DNA of 64,000 nt, taken from NCBI RefSeq assembly GCF_900240945.1, contig NZ_OESG01000012.1:620001-684000 (forward strand), in the 5' to 3' direction. Below, in pieces: positions 43,810 through 54,183 of this stretch (the first letter of the stretch is position 1; every line of letters starts with the position of its first letter). The DNA comes from Mycobacterium sp. 3519A (lineage in GTDB: Bacteria; Actinomycetota; Actinomycetes; Mycobacteriales; Mycobacteriaceae). Below the pieces are notes generated by a model. That model was not told the origin of the DNA. It ran no database searches and worked only from the letters and a program-made list of their open reading frames with translations. Made by a program: the position numbers and the translations under genes.

Positions 43810-45201
43810 CTACCGGGTCAGTGCGGAGACGGCGGCGGCGAACGCATCGCCGCGCTGGCCGTAGCCGCTGAACTGGTCGAAGGACGCACCGGCCGGGGCC
43901 AGTAACACGGTGTCGCCGGGAGTCGCCAAGCCGCGGGCGGCGTCGACGACCTCAGTCATCAGTCGAGTCACATTTACCCCACGCACCCCAGAATCCTCCC
44001 CCGTCACAACCTCCACGACGGGGACATCCGGGGCGTGTCGCGATAACGCATCCCGGATCAGGTTCCGGTCGCGACCGATCAACACCACTCCGACCAGGCG
44101 ATTCGCCACTGCAGCAACCAGTTCGTCGACCGAGGCGCCCTTCAGCAGGCCGCCGGCGATCCAGACCACCCGCGGATACGCGGTGATCGACGCCTGCGCT
44201 GCGTGCGGGTTGGTGGCCTTGGAGTCGTCGACGTAGCTGACGCCGTCGACGTCACCGACCACCTGCGCGCGGTGCTTACCGACCTCGAAGCCGCGCAGCG
44301 CGGCGGCGATGGCCTCCGGTGGCACGTCGACGGCGCGGGCCAGCGCCGCGGCGGCCAACGCGTCGAGCACCCCTACCGGGCCTGCCACCGGGATCGCATC
44401 GGCGTCGACGAGCGGCACGTCGTCGCCGAACGCGTTGTCGACGAGCACGCCGTCGCGCACACCCAACTCCCCCGGCCCCGGTTCACCGAGCCGAAAGCCG
44501 ACCCGCACGCCGGCGGCCGCGCCTCCCAGCAGGCCCGCCGCGACCGGGTCGTCGAGTCCGACCACGGCGACGCGGCCGTCCAGCACCCTGGCCTTGTCGC
44601 GGGCGTAGGCCTCCATCGACCCGTGCCAGTCCAGGTGATCCTCGGCGACGTTGAGCACCGCGCCCGCCTCCGGACGCAGCGACGGCGCCCAGTGCAGTTG
44701 GAAGCTGGACAGCTCGACGGCCATCAACTCGGCCGTCTGCTCGAGCACATCGAGCACCGGGTCGCCGATGTTGCCGCACAGCAGCGCGCTGCGGCCCGCG
44801 GCGACCAGCATCGCGTGCAGCATCGACGTGGTCGTGGTCTTGCCGTTGGTGCCGGTCACGACGAGCCAGCGTCGCGGCGGCCCGTACCGGCCGGAAACGT
44901 CCAGCCGCCAAGCCAATTCGACGTCTCCCCAGATCGGCACGCCCGCTGCCGCTGCCGCGGCAGGCACCGCCGCGGTCGGCGGCAGGCCTGGGCTGGTGAC
45001 GACCAGGTCGAAGTCGGTGATCCGCTCGGCGGCGCTGGCCGCGTCGATCACCGCGACGCCGTTCTGTGCGAACTCGGTCAGCATCGACGGACTGTCGTCG
45101 GTCAGCGTGGCGCGTGCGCCGAGCGGCGTCAGCGCGGCCAGGATCGCGCGGCCGGTGACGCGGGCACCGGCGACGAGGACCTTGGCCCCTGACAGCTCCA
45201 C
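43810..45201 (-). CDS. murD: UDP-N-acetylmuramoyl-L-alanine–D-glutamate ligase
   Basis: 463 aa. Adds D-Glu to UDP-MurNAc-L-Ala. UDP-binding N-terminal [20 protein letters not shown] loop [42 protein letters not shown]-terminal [23 protein letters not shown] and IAGGLLKG. It lies between ftsW and mraY, 6 bp and 1 bp from its neighbours, in one transcript. Confidence 0.96.
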   Translation of the reverse strand: MELSGAKVLVAGARVTGRAILAALTPLGARATLTDDSPSMLTEFAQNGVAVIDAASAAERITDFDLVVTSPGLPPTAAVPAAAAAAGVPIWGDVELAWRLDVSGRYGPPRRWLVVTGTNGKTTTTSMLHAMLVAAGRSALLCGNIGDPVLDVLEQTAELMAVELSSFQLHWAPSLRPEAGAVLNVAEDHLDWHGSMEAYARDKARVLDGRVAVVGLDDPVAAGLLGGAAAGVRVGFRLGEPGPGELGVRDGVLVDNAFGDDVPLVDADAIPVAGPVGVLDALAAAALARAVDVPPEAIAAALRGFEVGKHRAQVVGDVDGVSYVDDSKATNPHAAQASITAYPRVVWIAGGLLKGASVDELVAAVANRLVGVVLIGRDRNLIRDALSRHAPDVPVVEVVTGEDSGVRGVNVTRLMTEVVDAARGLATPGDTVLLAPAGASFDQFSGYGQRGDAFAAAVSALTR

Positions 45202-45202
45202 G

Positions 45203-46282
45203 TCAGGCCCCGACTGTGGTCAGCCACTCGCTGTAGAAGAGCGCGACACCGAGCCCACACGCGATCGCCGTGAGCAGCCAGAACCGGATGATGACGGTGG
45301 TCTCCGCCCAGCCGACGAGTTCGAAGTGGTGATGGAACGGCGCCATCCGGAAGACCCGGCGCCCTGTGGTCCGAAACGCCATGATCTGCACGACGACCGA
45401 CGTCACCTCGGCCACGAACAGCGCGCCGAGCACGACGGCCAGCATCTCGGTGCGGCTGGTCACCGACAGTCCGGCGATGATGCCGCCCAGCGCCAGCGAC
45501 CCGGTGTCGCCCATGAAGATCTTGGCGGGCGCGGCGTTCCACCACAGGAAGCCGATGCAGGCGCCCGCGGTCGCCGCGGCGATGATCGCCAAATCCAGCG
45601 GGTCGCGCACGTTGTAGCAGCCGAGGCCGGGGCTGGTGGCGCAGGCGTTGCGGAACTGCCAGAACGTGATGAGCACGTACGCCGCGCACACCATGGCCAT
45701 CGCGCCCGCGGCGAGGCCGTCGAGGCCGTCGGTGAAGTTCACCGCGTTCGACCAGGCGCTGACGATCACGATGCAGAACAGCACGAAGATCGCCGGGGCC
45801 AGAGTGACGGTGGCGATCTCGCGCACGTACGACAGTTCCGGGCTGCCCGGCGTCAGCCCGTCGGCGTTGCGGAACTGCAGGGCCAGCACGCCGAACAGCA
45901 CGGCGGCGGCCAGGATGCCGATGGTCTTGGCAGTCTTGTTCAGGCCCAGATTGCGGGCCCGGCGGATCTTGATCAGGTCGTCGACGAACCCGACGGCGCC
46001 CAGCGCGGTGGCGAGGAAGAGCACCAGCCAACCCGACGCCGACGGCCCCTTGCCGTCCATCACGATGCCGATCAACTGGGTGCCCAGGTAGCCCGCCCAG
46101 ATGCCCGCCACGATCGCGACGCCGCCCATCGACGGGGTGCCGCGCTTCTTGTGGTGGCTTGGCGGCCCGTCCTCGCGGATCTCGTGGCCGAACCCCTGGC
46201 GGGTGAACAGCTTGATCAGCAGCGGTGTCAGCAGGATCGACACCGTCAGCGCGATGCCGACGGCGATGAGGATCTGCCTCAT
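45203..46282 (-). CDS. mraY: Phospho-N-acetylmuramoyl-pentapeptide transferase (MraY/MurX)
   Basis: 359 aa with ten membrane helices. It moves phospho-MurNAc-pentapeptide onto decaprenyl phosphate to form lipid I. Catalytic landmarks: [14 protein letters not shown] near the N-terminal cytosolic loop, the Mg-binding [29 protein letters not shown], and the C-terminal [13 protein letters not shown]. Its ATGA overlaps the murF stop by 4 bp. Confidence 0.97.
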   Translation of the reverse strand: MRQILIAVGIALTVSILLTPLLIKLFTRQGFGHEIREDGPPSHHKKRGTPSMGGVAIVAGIWAGYLGTQLIGIVMDGKGPSASGWLVLFLATALGAVGFVDDLIKIRRARNLGLNKTAKTIGILAAAVLFGVLALQFRNADGLTPGSPELSYVREIATVTLAPAIFVLFCIVIVSAWSNAVNFTDGLDGLAAGAMAMVCAAYVLITFWQFRNACATSPGLGCYNVRDPLDLAIIAAATAGACIGFLWWNAAPAKIFMGDTGSLALGGIIAGLSVTSRTEMLAVVLGALFVAEVTSVVVQIMAFRTTGRRVFRMAPFHHHFELVGWAETTVIIRFWLLTAIACGLGVALFYSEWLTTVGA

Positions 46283-47763
46283 CGGCGAGCCTCAGCGGTC
46301 AGCGCGTCGCCAAGCGCACCCAGCCCTGCCGCATTCGAGGCTTTCACCAGCACCACGTCGCCGGCCTGCAGTTCGGCCTGAAGCAATGCCAGCGCGGCGT
46401 CGGCGTCGGCGACCATGGTGGCCTCGGAGCCCCACGATCCCTCCATCACCGCCCCGTGGTGCATGGCGCTCATAGCCCTCCCGGTTCCCACGACGACGAG
46501 TCGAGACACATCTAATCGCACCGCCAACCGGCCGATGCGGTCATGCTCGGTTATCGCGTCGTCGCCGAGTTCGGCCATCTCACCGAGCACCGCCCAACTG
46601 CGCCGCTTCCCGCCGCCCTCGCGGGCGATGGCGGCCAGCGCCTTCAGCCCCGCCTGCATGGAGTCCGGGTTGGCGTTGTAGGCGTCGTTGATGACGGTCA
46701 CCCCGTCGGTGCGGGTGGCCACCTGCATGCGGTGTTTGGACACCGGGGTGGCCGCGGCCAGCGCGGCGGCGACCTGGTCGAGGGTCGCACCGCACTCGAG
46801 CGCGACGGCCGCCGCGCACAGCGCGTTCGAGACTTGATGATCGCCGTGTACGGCCAGCGCGACGTCGATCTGCCCGGCTTCGGTGTGCAGGGTGAACCGC
46901 GGGCGGGCCAGCGCGTCGAGTGTGACGGCCTGCGCCCGCACATCGGCGGTGGCCGACCGACCCACCCGCACCACCCGCGCGGAGGTCTGCTCGGCCATCG
47001 CGGCCACCGCGGTGTCGTCGACGTTGAGGATCACCACGCCCGACGCTGGAACTGCTTGCGGCAGTTCGGCTTTGGTCGCCGCGATGGCCTCCCTTGAGCC
47101 GAATTCGCCGAGGTGCGCGGTGCCGACGTTGAGTACGACGGCGATCGACGGCGGCGCGATCTCGGCGAGCGCCGCGATGTTGCCTGGATGGCGCGCCGAC
47201 ATCTCGAGCACCAGGTAGTCGGTGGACTCGGTGGCGCGCAACACCGTCCACGGGTGGCCGAGTTCGTTGTTGAAGGATCCCGGCGGTGCGACCACTTCGC
47301 CCAGCGGCGCGAGCACCGCGGCCAGCAGATCCTTCGTCGAGGTCTTACCGGAGGAACCGGTGATCCCGATGATCGTCAGCCCGCCCGCGACCAGTTCCGC
47401 CGCGACCGCTTGCGCCAGTCGCGCTAGCGCCGCGAGCACCGCGGCGCCCGATCCGTCGGTGTCGTGTTCCAGCACGCTGGCACCGGCATCGCGGGCGGGT
47501 GCGGGGTCGACCACGATCGCGGGCACCCCCACCGGACGTGCGGCCAGCACAGCGACGGCGCCCGCGTCGACGGCGGCGGCTGCGAAGTCGTGGCCGTCCG
47601 AGCGCGCGCCGGGCAGCGCGAGGAACAACGAGCCGGGAGTGACTGCGCGCGAATCAAATTCGACGGTGCCGGTGATGCGGGTGGTTTCCGCCTCGTGCGG
47701 CGTGATGTCGGCGAGCCTGCCGCCGACGATGTCGGCGACCTGGGCCACGGTCAGCTCGATCAC
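46279..47763 (-). CDS. murF: UDP-MurNAc-tripeptide–D-alanyl-D-alanine ligase
   Basis: 494 aa. ATP loop [57 protein letters not shown], and C-terminal [17 protein letters not shown]. It adds D-Ala-D-Ala to complete the pentapeptide. It overlaps mraY and murE by 4 bp each. The N-terminal Rossmann domain is typical in length. Confidence 0.96.
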   Translation of the reverse strand: MIELTVAQVADIVGGRLADITPHEAETTRITGTVEFDSRAVTPGSLFLALPGARSDGHDFAAAAVDAGAVAVLAARPVGVPAIVVDPAPARDAGASVLEHDTDGSGAAVLAALARLAQAVAAELVAGGLTIIGITGSSGKTSTKDLLAAVLAPLGEVVAPPGSFNNELGHPWTVLRATESTDYLVLEMSARHPGNIAALAEIAPPSIAVVLNVGTAHLGEFGSREAIAATKAELPQAVPASGVVILNVDDTAVAAMAEQTSARVVRVGRSATADVRAQAVTLDALARPRFTLHTEAGQIDVALAVHGDHQVSNALCAAAVALECGATLDQVAAALAAATPVSKHRMQVATRTDGVTVINDAYNANPDSMQAGLKALAAIAREGGGKRRSWAVLGEMAELGDDAITEHDRIGRLAVRLDVSRLVVVGTGRAMSAMHHGAVMEGSWGSEATMVADADAALALLQAELQAGDVVLVKASNAAGLGALGDALTAEARR

Positions 47764-49283
47764 GGCCGGGGCCTTCGCGATTCGAGGGCCGCCGCGAGTT
47801 CGATGCGGTCGTCGAACGGTTTGGTCTGCCCGTGGCTGGTCTGGCCCGCCTCGTGGCCCTTGCCTGCGATCAGCACCACGTCACCGTGTTGCGCCCACGC
47901 CACCGCGTGGCCGATCGCCTCACGGCGGTCGCCGATCTCGACCACCTGGGCCGCGCCCTGTTTGGCGCCTGCCACGATCGCCGCCCTGATCGCGGCGGGG
48001 TCCTCGTCGCGGGGGTTGTCGTCGGTGACCACCACCAGGTCGGCCAGTTCGGCCGCGACCAGCCCCATCGGCTCCCGCTTGCCGGGGTCGCGGTTGCCGC
48101 CAGCGCCGAACACGACGGCGAGCCTGCCGTCGCTCTGCGCGCGCAGCGTCTCGAGGACCGCCCGCAGCGCGCCGGGTTTGTGCGCGTAGTCGACCAGCGC
48201 GAGGAAGCCCTGCCCGCGGTCGATCGGTTCGAGTCGACCGGGCACGGTGGCGGTGCGCAGTCCCGGCGCGGCCTGTTCCGGCGACACCCCGACTGCGTCC
48301 AGCAGCGCGATCGCCAGCAGGCAATTGCCGACGTTGTAGCGGCCGGGCAGCCCGATCCGCAGCCCGTGGTGCACGCCCGCGGGGTCGACGGCGAAGAACT
48401 CCTGCGCGCCGAGTTCGACGGTGCTGATGTTCTCCACCCGCCAGTCGGCGTCGCGTCCGGTGGCGCTGACCGACACCGGCTGGTGTGCGACCCTGGCCAT
48501 CTGGCGTCCTGCGTCGTCGTCGATGCAAATTACGGAAAGCGTTGCGTGCGTGGGTGATTGCGGGTCGAACAGCCGCGCCTTGGCGTCGAAGTAATCCTGC
48601 ATCGTCGGATGGAAGTCGAGGTGGTCGCGCGACAGGTTGGTGAAGCCACCGACCGCGAAATGAACGCCGTCGACGCGGCCCAAGGTCAGCGCGTGGCTGG
48701 ACACCTCCATCACGACGGTGTCGACACCCTGTTCGACCATCACCGCGAGCAGCGCCTGCAGGTCGGGCGCCTCGGGCGTGGTGAGCGCGCTGGGCTGCTC
48801 GCGGCCGTCGATGCGGACGCCGACAGTGCCGATCAGGCCTGCCACCCGGTCCGCGGCGCGCAGGCCCGCCTCCACCAGATACGTCGTGGTGGTCTTGCCG
48901 GACGTGCCCGTCACGCCGATCACCCGCAGCCGATCCGACGGGTGTCCGTAGACGGTGGCCGCCAATTCGCCGAGCACCGAACGCGGCTCGGGGTGCAGCA
49001 GCACAGGCACGTCGACGTCGGCACCCATCGCGTCGACACCCTGCGGGTCCGTCAGGACGGCGACGGCGCCGCGCGCCACCGCGTCAGCGGCATAGCGCCC
49101 GCCGTGCGCCGACGCCCCCGGCAGCGCCGCGAACAGGTCGCCCGGCTGGGCGTTCTGGCCGCGCAGCGTGACGCCGGTGACCCGAACGTCCGGCACGGCT
49201 CCCCCACCTGCGGGCACCGCCCGCACCTGCTGTGCCAGCCGCCCCAGCAGTTCGCCGACGGGTTGAGTGGGACGCAGGTTCAT
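47760..49283 (-). CDS. murE: UDP-MurNAc-L-Ala-D-Glu–meso-DAP ligase
   Basis: 507 aa. ATP loop [55 protein letters not shown]; and [14 protein letters not shown], whose DNPR core marks specificity for meso-diaminopimelate rather than lysine, as expected for mycobacterial peptidoglycan. The stop overlaps murF by 4 bp. A 42-bp gap separates it from pbpB. Confidence 0.97.
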   Translation of the reverse strand: MNLRPTQPVGELLGRLAQQVRAVPAGGGAVPDVRVTGVTLRGQNAQPGDLFAALPGASAHGGRYAADAVARGAVAVLTDPQGVDAMGADVDVPVLLHPEPRSVLGELAATVYGHPSDRLRVIGVTGTSGKTTTTYLVEAGLRAADRVAGLIGTVGVRIDGREQPSALTTPEAPDLQALLAVMVEQGVDTVVMEVSSHALTLGRVDGVHFAVGGFTNLSRDHLDFHPTMQDYFDAKARLFDPQSPTHATLSVICIDDDAGRQMARVAHQPVSVSATGRDADWRVENISTVELGAQEFFAVDPAGVHHGLRIGLPGRYNVGNCLLAIALLDAVGVSPEQAAPGLRTATVPGRLEPIDRGQGFLALVDYAHKPGALRAVLETLRAQSDGRLAVVFGAGGNRDPGKREPMGLVAAELADLVVVTDDNPRDEDPAAIRAAIVAGAKQGAAQVVEIGDRREAIGHAVAWAQHGDVVLIAGKGHEAGQTSHGQTKPFDDRIELAAALESRRPRP

Positions 49284-49325
49284 GGCGTAGACACCCTACC
49301 GACCTGGCCGCGCGGGCCACGTCGG

Positions 49326-51251
49326 TCAGGTGGCCTGCAGCGTCAGCGGCGGGCCGGGGTCGGGTGACAGCGGCACGTTCTCCCGCTGCAACAGCCAGGC
49401 GGCGATGTTGTGGAACAGCGGTGCCATCGTGGTGCCGTGCTGGCCGTCGGCGGTGCGTTGCGGGTTGTCGGCCATCACGCCGATCACGTAGCGGGGGTTG
49501 TCGGTGGGAACCATGCCCGCGAACGTGATCCAGTAGACGTCGTCGTAGTAGCACCCGCAGGCGGGGTTGATCTGCTGTGCGGTGCCCGTCTTGCCCGAGA
49601 TCTGGTAGCCGTCGACCGCGCCCTGTGAGCCGGTGCCCTGCTGGACGCCCGTCGGATCGCGCTGCAGCGTCGCGCGCAGCATCTGGCGCACCGTCTGAGC
49701 GGTCTGTGGCGACACCACCCGCACACCCTCCGGCCTCGGCTCGTCCTTGCGCGTGCCGTCGGGCGCGATGGTGGTCTTGACGATGCGCGGGGGGATGCGC
49801 ACCCCGTCATTGGCGATCGCCTGGTACATCGCGGTCATCTGCAGCAGGGTCATCGAAAGACCTTGCCCGATGGGCAGATTGGCGAACGAGCTGCCCGACC
49901 ACTGGTCGATGGGCGGTACCAGACCTGCGCTCTCGCCGGGCAGTCCGACGCCGGTACGCTGGCCGAGCCCGAATTTGGTGAGCATGTCGGCGTAGCGCTC
50001 CGGTCCGATCCGCTGGGCCAGCATCAGTGTGCCGACGTTCGACGACTTTCCGAAGATGCCGGTGGTGGTGTACGGCGTGACCCCGTGTTCCCACGCGTCG
50101 TGCACGGTGACGCCGCCCATCTCGATCTCACCGGGTACCTGCAACACCTCGTCGGGACTGGACAGCCCGAATTCGATCACCGAGGCCGCGGTCACGATCT
50201 TGTTCACCGAACCCGGTTCGAACGGCGACGACACCGACGGGTTGCCGAGATCCCGGTCGGACTGGCGGCCGACGTCCTGCGACGGATCGAACGTGTTGTC
50301 GTTCGCCATCGCAAGCACCTCACCGGTTTTCGTGTCCAGCACGACGGCCGAAACGTGCTTGGCGCCGGACATGTCCTTGGCCTGCTGCACCTGCTGCTGC
50401 ACATAGAACTGGATGTCGTCGTCGAGGGTCAGCATCACCGTCGACCCGTCGACCGCGTCATGGCGGTTGCGGTAGCTGCCCGGGATCACCACACCGTCGG
50501 AGCCGCGGTCATAAGTGACCGAACCGTCGGTGCCTGCGAGCGAGGCATCGAGCGAATCCTCCAGTCCGAGAAGGCCGTGGCCGTCCCAGTCGATGCCGCC
50601 GACGATGTTGGCCGCCAGCGATCCGCCGGGATACTGGCGCAGGTCCTGGCGCTCCGACCCGACCTCGGGGAACTTCGTGGTGATGGCGTCGGCGATGGCG
50701 GGATCGACCGCGCGCGCCAGATACACGAACGAGTCGTTGCTGTTGAGCTTCTTGAGCACGGTCGCTTTATCGGGTTTGTTGTTGAGCCGCAACGCCACTT
50801 CGGCGGCGATATCGCGCAGTCGCCGCTGCGGGTCGGGCGCCTCTGGCGTTTTCGCCTTGGCCTCTTCGAGTTGCTTGCGGATCTTGATCGGCTGGAAGGT
50901 CAGCGCACGCGCCTCGATGGTGAAGGCGAGCTTGTCGTTGTTGCGGTCGACGATCGCACCGCGCACTGCCTTTTCCACATCGGTGACCTTGAGCTGTCCG
51001 GCGGCCTCGGCGCGCAGACCCGCGGCGCGCGGCACCTGCAACATGAACAGCTGCGCGGCGGCAACCACCAGTACCAGGAAGATGACCGCGTTGCCCGTTC
51101 GATGCCGGAACACGAAAGATGCACTGCGCAAACCCTTTTCGGCGGCAGCCTGCCGGGTCCGGCGGGCTTTCGCGGGACGTTCCTGGCCGGCTTGGGCCTT
51201 TTTGCCTTTCGGCGCGCCGGCGACACGGCCCCGAGGAGTTGGCCGGCTCAT
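49326..51251 (-). CDS. pbpB: Penicillin-binding protein B (FtsI-type septal transpeptidase)
   Basis: 641 aa class B PBP. A basic cytoplasmic N-terminus precedes one membrane helix (~53-73, NAVIFLVLVVAAAQLFML), then the pedestal domain (VRGAIVDRNNDKLAFT). The transpeptidase has SxxK in EPGSVNKIV (~337), SxN in GKSSNVGT (~397) and KTG in SGKTGTAQQ (~557). It crosslinks septal peptidoglycan with FtsW. The ATG start overlaps the stop of the displaced 3' fragment of the ftsL-like gene, so the original translational coupling is probably broken here. Confidence 0.96.
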   Translation of the reverse strand: MSRPTPRGRVAGAPKGKKAQAGQERPAKARRTRQAAAEKGLRSASFVFRHRTGNAVIFLVLVVAAAQLFMLQVPRAAGLRAEAAGQLKVTDVEKAVRGAIVDRNNDKLAFTIEARALTFQPIKIRKQLEEAKAKTPEAPDPQRRLRDIAAEVALRLNNKPDKATVLKKLNSNDSFVYLARAVDPAIADAITTKFPEVGSERQDLRQYPGGSLAANIVGGIDWDGHGLLGLEDSLDASLAGTDGSVTYDRGSDGVVIPGSYRNRHDAVDGSTVMLTLDDDIQFYVQQQVQQAKDMSGAKHVSAVVLDTKTGEVLAMANDNTFDPSQDVGRQSDRDLGNPSVSSPFEPGSVNKIVTAASVIEFGLSSPDEVLQVPGEIEMGGVTVHDAWEHGVTPYTTTGIFGKSSNVGTLMLAQRIGPERYADMLTKFGLGQRTGVGLPGESAGLVPPIDQWSGSSFANLPIGQGLSMTLLQMTAMYQAIANDGVRIPPRIVKTTIAPDGTRKDEPRPEGVRVVSPQTAQTVRQMLRATLQRDPTGVQQGTGSQGAVDGYQISGKTGTAQQINPACGCYYDDVYWITFAGMVPTDNPRYVIGVMADNPQRTADGQHGTTMAPLFHNIAAWLLQRENVPLSPDPGPPLTLQAT

Positions 51252-51499
51252 GCGGGCGCACCGGCTACTGGCGCGGCCACGGCGGGGACCGCGGGGGCGT
51301 CAACGGCAGGTGCGGCAGGCGGTGCGGGCACGGGTGCGGGGACCGCGGGCCCGAGCGCAGGCACCTGCCCGCTGACCGCGTGCGGCACCTCCGCGCCTGG
51401 CGGCGTCGCCAGCGGGGCCGCCCCGGGCACCGCTCCTGGCACCGGCACCGAACGCTCGACACCCGGCAGCGCAGCCGCCCCGCGCGTGGTGGATCCGCG
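51248..51499 (-). pseudogene. Displaced 3' end of the ftsL-like gene
   Basis: A Pro/Ala-rich reading frame (LPGVERSVPVPGAVPGA... ending VAGAPA) runs to a TGA that overlaps the pbpB ATG by 4 bp, as expected for the original end of the ftsL-like gene. It is now in a different frame from that gene (+1 relative), and a TAG at 51500-51502 closes it upstream. It has no convincing start of its own. The shift is caused by the inverted-copy rearrangement at 51417-51641. Confidence 0.6.
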
Positions 51500-51641
51500 C
51501 TAGCTCACCGTCCGGATGCCGCCGCGGACCGCGCCGCCCGCTGCGCTGCCGGGTGTCGAGCGTTCGGTGCCGGTGCCAGGAGCGGTGCCCGGGGCGGCAT
51601 CCGGACGGTGAGCTCGCGCGGATCCACCACGCGCGGGGCGG
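51417..51641. repeat. Nested inverted copies (arms A and B) in the ftsL-like 3' end
   Basis: Two inverted-repeat pairs interleave. Arm A: 51417-51475 is the exact reverse complement of 51540-51598 (59 bp). Arm B: 51475-51523 is the reverse complement of 51593-51641 (49 bp, one mismatch, at 51501). The order on the plus strand is A, B', 16 bp, A', B. This is the pattern left when a short segment is copied in inverted orientation between flanking direct copies. Arms overlap by 6 bp (GGCGGC) on the right and 1 bp on the left, suggesting microhomology. It could also be an assembly or fold-back artefact. Confidence 0.85.
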
Positions 51642-52326
51642 GCGGGGCGGGCGGAGGCGGCGGGGCCTCATCGGGCAGCGGGGTGTTCAGTGGTGGCGGC
51701 GCGACGCCCTGCGCGGGCTTGGGCGTTCCGACCACCACCCAGTTGCCAGACGCATCCTGGACCAGATGCGCGGTGTCGCGTGACGGGATCATGCCCAGGT
51801 TGCGGGCCGCCTCGGCGAGCGCGGGGGCGGCCTGCGCCTCGAGCACCTGACGTTCCAACGCTTCCTTCTGTTGCAGCAGAGCCTGATTCGTCTCGCGGGC
51901 ATGGCCGAGCTCATACGAGCGTTCCGCGGCGTCCGTCGACAGCCACAGCGTGACGCCGAGCCCGAGACCGAGCGAGGAGATGACCAGCACGACGAACGGC
52001 ACCCGTGCGACGAGCGTTCGCGGGTTCAGGTCGATCGACGCCAGCCTGACGATGATCCGCTCGCGCAGCGGCGGGCGGGCGACCTTGGGCGCCTTCGCCT
52101 TTCGCGCCTTGGCCCGCGCCTTGGCCTGGCTGGTGTTCTTCGGCCGCGCCGGCGCGTCCGTCGGCCTCGGAATGGGGTTGGTCGCGGGCGCCGAGCGCTG
52201 CGGCCGCTGCTCACGCGTCGGCTTGCGCCTGCGCGGCTGGGCGTCGGCCTGCCTGCGGGTGGCGCTGCGTCCGGCGCGACGGGATTCGTCGCCACCGCGG
52301 ACCGACGCCGGCTTGCGTGCCTTCAT
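51505..52326 (-). CDS. FtsL-like divisome protein, altered C-terminus (Rv2164c-like)
   Basis: 273 aa from ATG 52326 (purine-rich GGGGGG upstream; TTG 52332 overlapping the rsmH stop is possible). A very basic cytoplasmic N-terminus (~1-95) precedes one membrane helix (VPFVVLVISSLGLGLGVTLWL, ~109-129). An extracytoplasmic coiled coil (~135-180) continues with the DivIC/FtsL-type RNLGMIPSRDTAHLVQ segment, then a Pro-rich tail. Size, topology and position between rsmH and pbpB indicate the mycobacterial FtsL equivalent. The last ~28 residues (after RELTVRM) come from the inverted copy and end at a TGA at 51505; the ancestral Pro/Ala-rich tail is displaced downstream. Confidence 0.85.
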   Translation of the reverse strand: MKARKPASVRGGDESRRAGRSATRRQADAQPRRRKPTREQRPQRSAPATNPIPRPTDAPARPKNTSQAKARAKARKAKAPKVARPPLRERIIVRLASIDLNPRTLVARVPFVVLVISSLGLGLGVTLWLSTDAAERSYELGHARETNQALLQQKEALERQVLEAQAAPALAEAARNLGMIPSRDTAHLVQDASGNWVVVGTPKPAQGVAPPPLNTPLPDEAPPPPPAPPAPRVVDPRELTVRMPPRAPLLAPAPNARHPAAQRAARSAAASGR

Positions 52327-52328
52327 GG

Positions 52329-53438
52329 TCAACCCCCCACCTTTTCCAGTGCCCGTAGCCGTACCGACGCGCTACGCGGATTGAGTTCGATCTCTTCGGC
52401 GCCCGCACGTTCGGCTCCGCGGGTCAATGCGATGAATTCCGGTCCGTGGCCCGGTAATTCGACCGGCAGTCCCGGTGGGGTGCGAGATGAGGTGGCGGCG
52501 GCGAACTGATTCTTCACGATGCGGTCCTCCAGCGACTGGTAGGCCATCACCACGATCCGGCCGCCGGGTGTCAATGCGTTGAGGGCCGCGGGCAGGGCGT
52601 CCCGCAGCGAGTCCAATTCGCCGTTGACGACGATGCGCAGCGCTTGGAACGTGCGCTTGGCCGGATGCCCGCCGGTGCGGCGGGCGGGGGCGGGAATCGC
52701 CTGATACAGCAACTCGACGAGTTCGCCGGTGGTGACGAACGGCCGCTGCGCGCGGCGGCGAACGATCTGCGCGGCGATGCGGCCCGCGAACCGCTCTTCG
52801 CCGAACTCCCGCAGCACCCGGCTCAGTGTCTTCTCGTCGTAGGTGTTGATGACCTCGGCTGCGGTCAGCTCCGCGTCGGGATCCATCCGCATGTCCAGCG
52901 GTGCGTCGGCAGCGTAGGAGAAGCCGCGCGCGGTGCGGTCGAGTTGCATCGACGAGACGCCGAGGTCGAACAGGATGCCGTGCACTTGGCTTGCCCAGTA
53001 ACCGGTTTCGGCCAACACCCTTTCGATGCCGTCGTAGCGGGTGCGCACCAGCATGACCCGGTCACCGAACCGCGCCAACCGCTCGCCCGCGATCCACAGT
53101 GCGTCCGGGTCGCGGTCGAGGCCGATGAGTCGCAGCCCGGGCAGTTCGGTGAGGAAGCGCTCGGCGTGTCCGCCCGCGCCCAGCGTCGCGTCGATCAGCA
53201 CTGCGCCCTCGCCGTCGGTGTGTTCGCGGGTGAGTGCCGGTTTGAGCAACTCGACACACCTGTCGAGCAGGACGGGAATATGTGGGTGCTCGTTCGAATT
53301 CGCGGCCATCGCAACCTCTTTGATGAAGGCCCCTGCACCGAGGTCCCTGTCCGAGGTCGCGGACCTGACGTCGGGGAAGTACGTCAGGGCCGGTTCGGGC
53401 AGAGGCCACGATGCACGGGCAAGGTGCGGGTCGGCCAC
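52329..53438 (-). CDS. rsmH: 16S rRNA (cytosine-1402-N4)-methyltransferase
   Basis: 369 aa from GTG 53438, one base after the mraZ stop. This start keeps the N-terminal stretch [27 protein letters not shown], which is conserved in M. tuberculosis Rv2165c; internal ATG 53310 ([15 protein letters not shown]) would give the length usual in other bacteria. The SAM-binding core has [14 protein letters not shown] and GLDRDPDAL. Further family motifs are [36 protein letters not shown] and [14 protein letters not shown]. It modifies the ribosomal P site. It is second in the dcw operon. Confidence 0.95.
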   Translation of the reverse strand: MADPHLARASWPLPEPALTYFPDVRSATSDRDLGAGAFIKEVAMAANSNEHPHIPVLLDRCVELLKPALTREHTDGEGAVLIDATLGAGGHAERFLTELPGLRLIGLDRDPDALWIAGERLARFGDRVMLVRTRYDGIERVLAETGYWASQVHGILFDLGVSSMQLDRTARGFSYAADAPLDMRMDPDAELTAAEVINTYDEKTLSRVLREFGEERFAGRIAAQIVRRRAQRPFVTTGELVELLYQAIPAPARRTGGHPAKRTFQALRIVVNGELDSLRDALPAALNALTPGGRIVVMAYQSLEDRIVKNQFAAATSSRTPPGLPVELPGHGPEFIALTRGAERAGAEEIELNPRSASVRLRALEKVGG

Positions 53439-53439
53439 C

Positions 53440-53871
53440 TCAAATGATGTCGGAAAGAGCTTCATCGGTGGCCGCGGAGAAGTTCTCTTCGTGCGTCTGT
53501 TGGTACTCCTGCCATGCGGCGGAGTCCCAGATCTCCAGGTAGTCAACCGATCCGATCACCACGCAGTCCTTCGACAGGTTCGCGTAGCGGCGGTGGTCGG
53601 CTGACAACGTGATCCGGCCCTGGCCGTCGGGGTGCTGCTCGTCGGTGGCCGCGGCCAGGTTACGAAGGAACGCGCGCGCCTCCGGATTGCTGCGCGATGC
53701 CTGCGATGCCCGTCGAGCCAGCTTTTCGAACTCGGCGCGCGGGTAGACCGCCAGGCTGTGATCTTGGCTCTTGGTGACCATCAACCCTCCTGCCAGCGCG
53801 TCGCGGAACTTGGCGGGCAGCGTGAGCCGCCCCTTGTCGTCGAGCTTCGGCGTGTAGGTGCCCAGAAACAT
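53440..53871 (-). CDS. mraZ: Transcriptional regulator MraZ
   Basis: 143 aa from ATG 53871 ([15 protein letters not shown]), preceded by GGAGG; a further upstream GTG-type start is unlikely. Two SpoVT/AbrB-like domains each carry the DxxxR signature: [15 protein letters not shown] (~10-24) and [15 protein letters not shown] (~86-100). It forms ring oligomers and represses its own dcw operon by binding GTGGG-type repeats; three such repeats lie ~55-85 bp upstream. Confidence 0.96.
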   Translation of the reverse strand: MFLGTYTPKLDDKGRLTLPAKFRDALAGGLMVTKSQDHSLAVYPRAEFEKLARRASQASRSNPEARAFLRNLAAATDEQHPDGQGRITLSADHRRYANLSKDCVVIGSVDYLEIWDSAAWQEYQQTHEENFSAATDEALSDII

Positions 53872-53925
53872 CTGGCCTACCTCCAACCACCCTGCCTATC
53901 AACAGAGCCCCGGTCGCTCCGTTGT

Positions 53926-53955
53926 CCGCCACTTTACCCCACAATCCCCCACATT
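53926..53955 (-). promoter_or_regulatory. MraZ-binding repeats (three GTGG boxes, 10-bp spacing)
   Basis: On the minus strand the sequence reads TGTGGGGGAT, TGTGGGGTAA, AGTGGCGGAC: three direct copies of the GTGG core exactly 10 bp apart, so on one face of the helix. This matches the known MraZ-binding-repeat arrangement upstream of mraZ in other bacteria, where it mediates autorepression. The third box is degenerate (GTGGC). Confidence 0.75.
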
Positions 53956-54136
53956 GCTCCATTTGATAGCAAAACTTGGCCGAATGTCCCCACCACGCCC
54001 CCGCATCGAGGTGTTTTACCCGCGGTCAGCGCCATGCCCAGGGGCGCGCAGAAGATAAAACTGCAGGTGACCGCCCTCAGGGCGGGTGGTGGGGCGATGT
54101 GGGGGATCCGAAGCCGGGCCGCGACACGCGAGCGCA

Positions 54137-54170
54137 CGAAAAAGGGGTAGCCCGCTGCGGGCTACCCCTT
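54137..54170 (-). terminator. Intrinsic terminator for the DUF3040 gene
   Basis: A perfect inverted repeat: AAGGGGTAGCCCGC (54142-54155) with its complement at 54157-54170, so a 12-14 bp stem with a minimal loop. Read on the minus strand it is followed by five U residues (plus-strand AAAAA at 54139-54143). It lies 14 bp after the DUF3040 stop and insulates that gene from mraZ. Symmetry means it may also act weakly on plus-strand transcripts. Confidence 0.85.
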
Positions 54171-54183
54171 GCCTCGGTGGGCG

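Larger units (their letters stand above)
53872..54183. other. 312-bp intergenic region: mraZ promoter/operator and DUF3040-gene terminator
   Basis: It holds the three GTGG repeats (53926-53955) upstream of mraZ, and at its other end a strong hairpin (54142-54170) that ends the DUF3040 transcript. Between them (~53960-54135) is GC-rich sequence in which I recognise no gene. The mraZ promoter should lie here, but I could not fix its -10/-35 elements. Confidence 0.6.

Noticed and set aside
44651..46381. 576-codon plus-strand frame opposite murD and mraY
   Set aside because: It is an antisense shadow across two essential genes, with no start context and no domain.
49863..51503. 546-codon plus-strand frame opposite pbpB
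   Set aside because: It is an antisense shadow. The C-terminal Gly/Ala/Thr repeats come from the Pro/Ala-rich ftsL-like tail read backwards.
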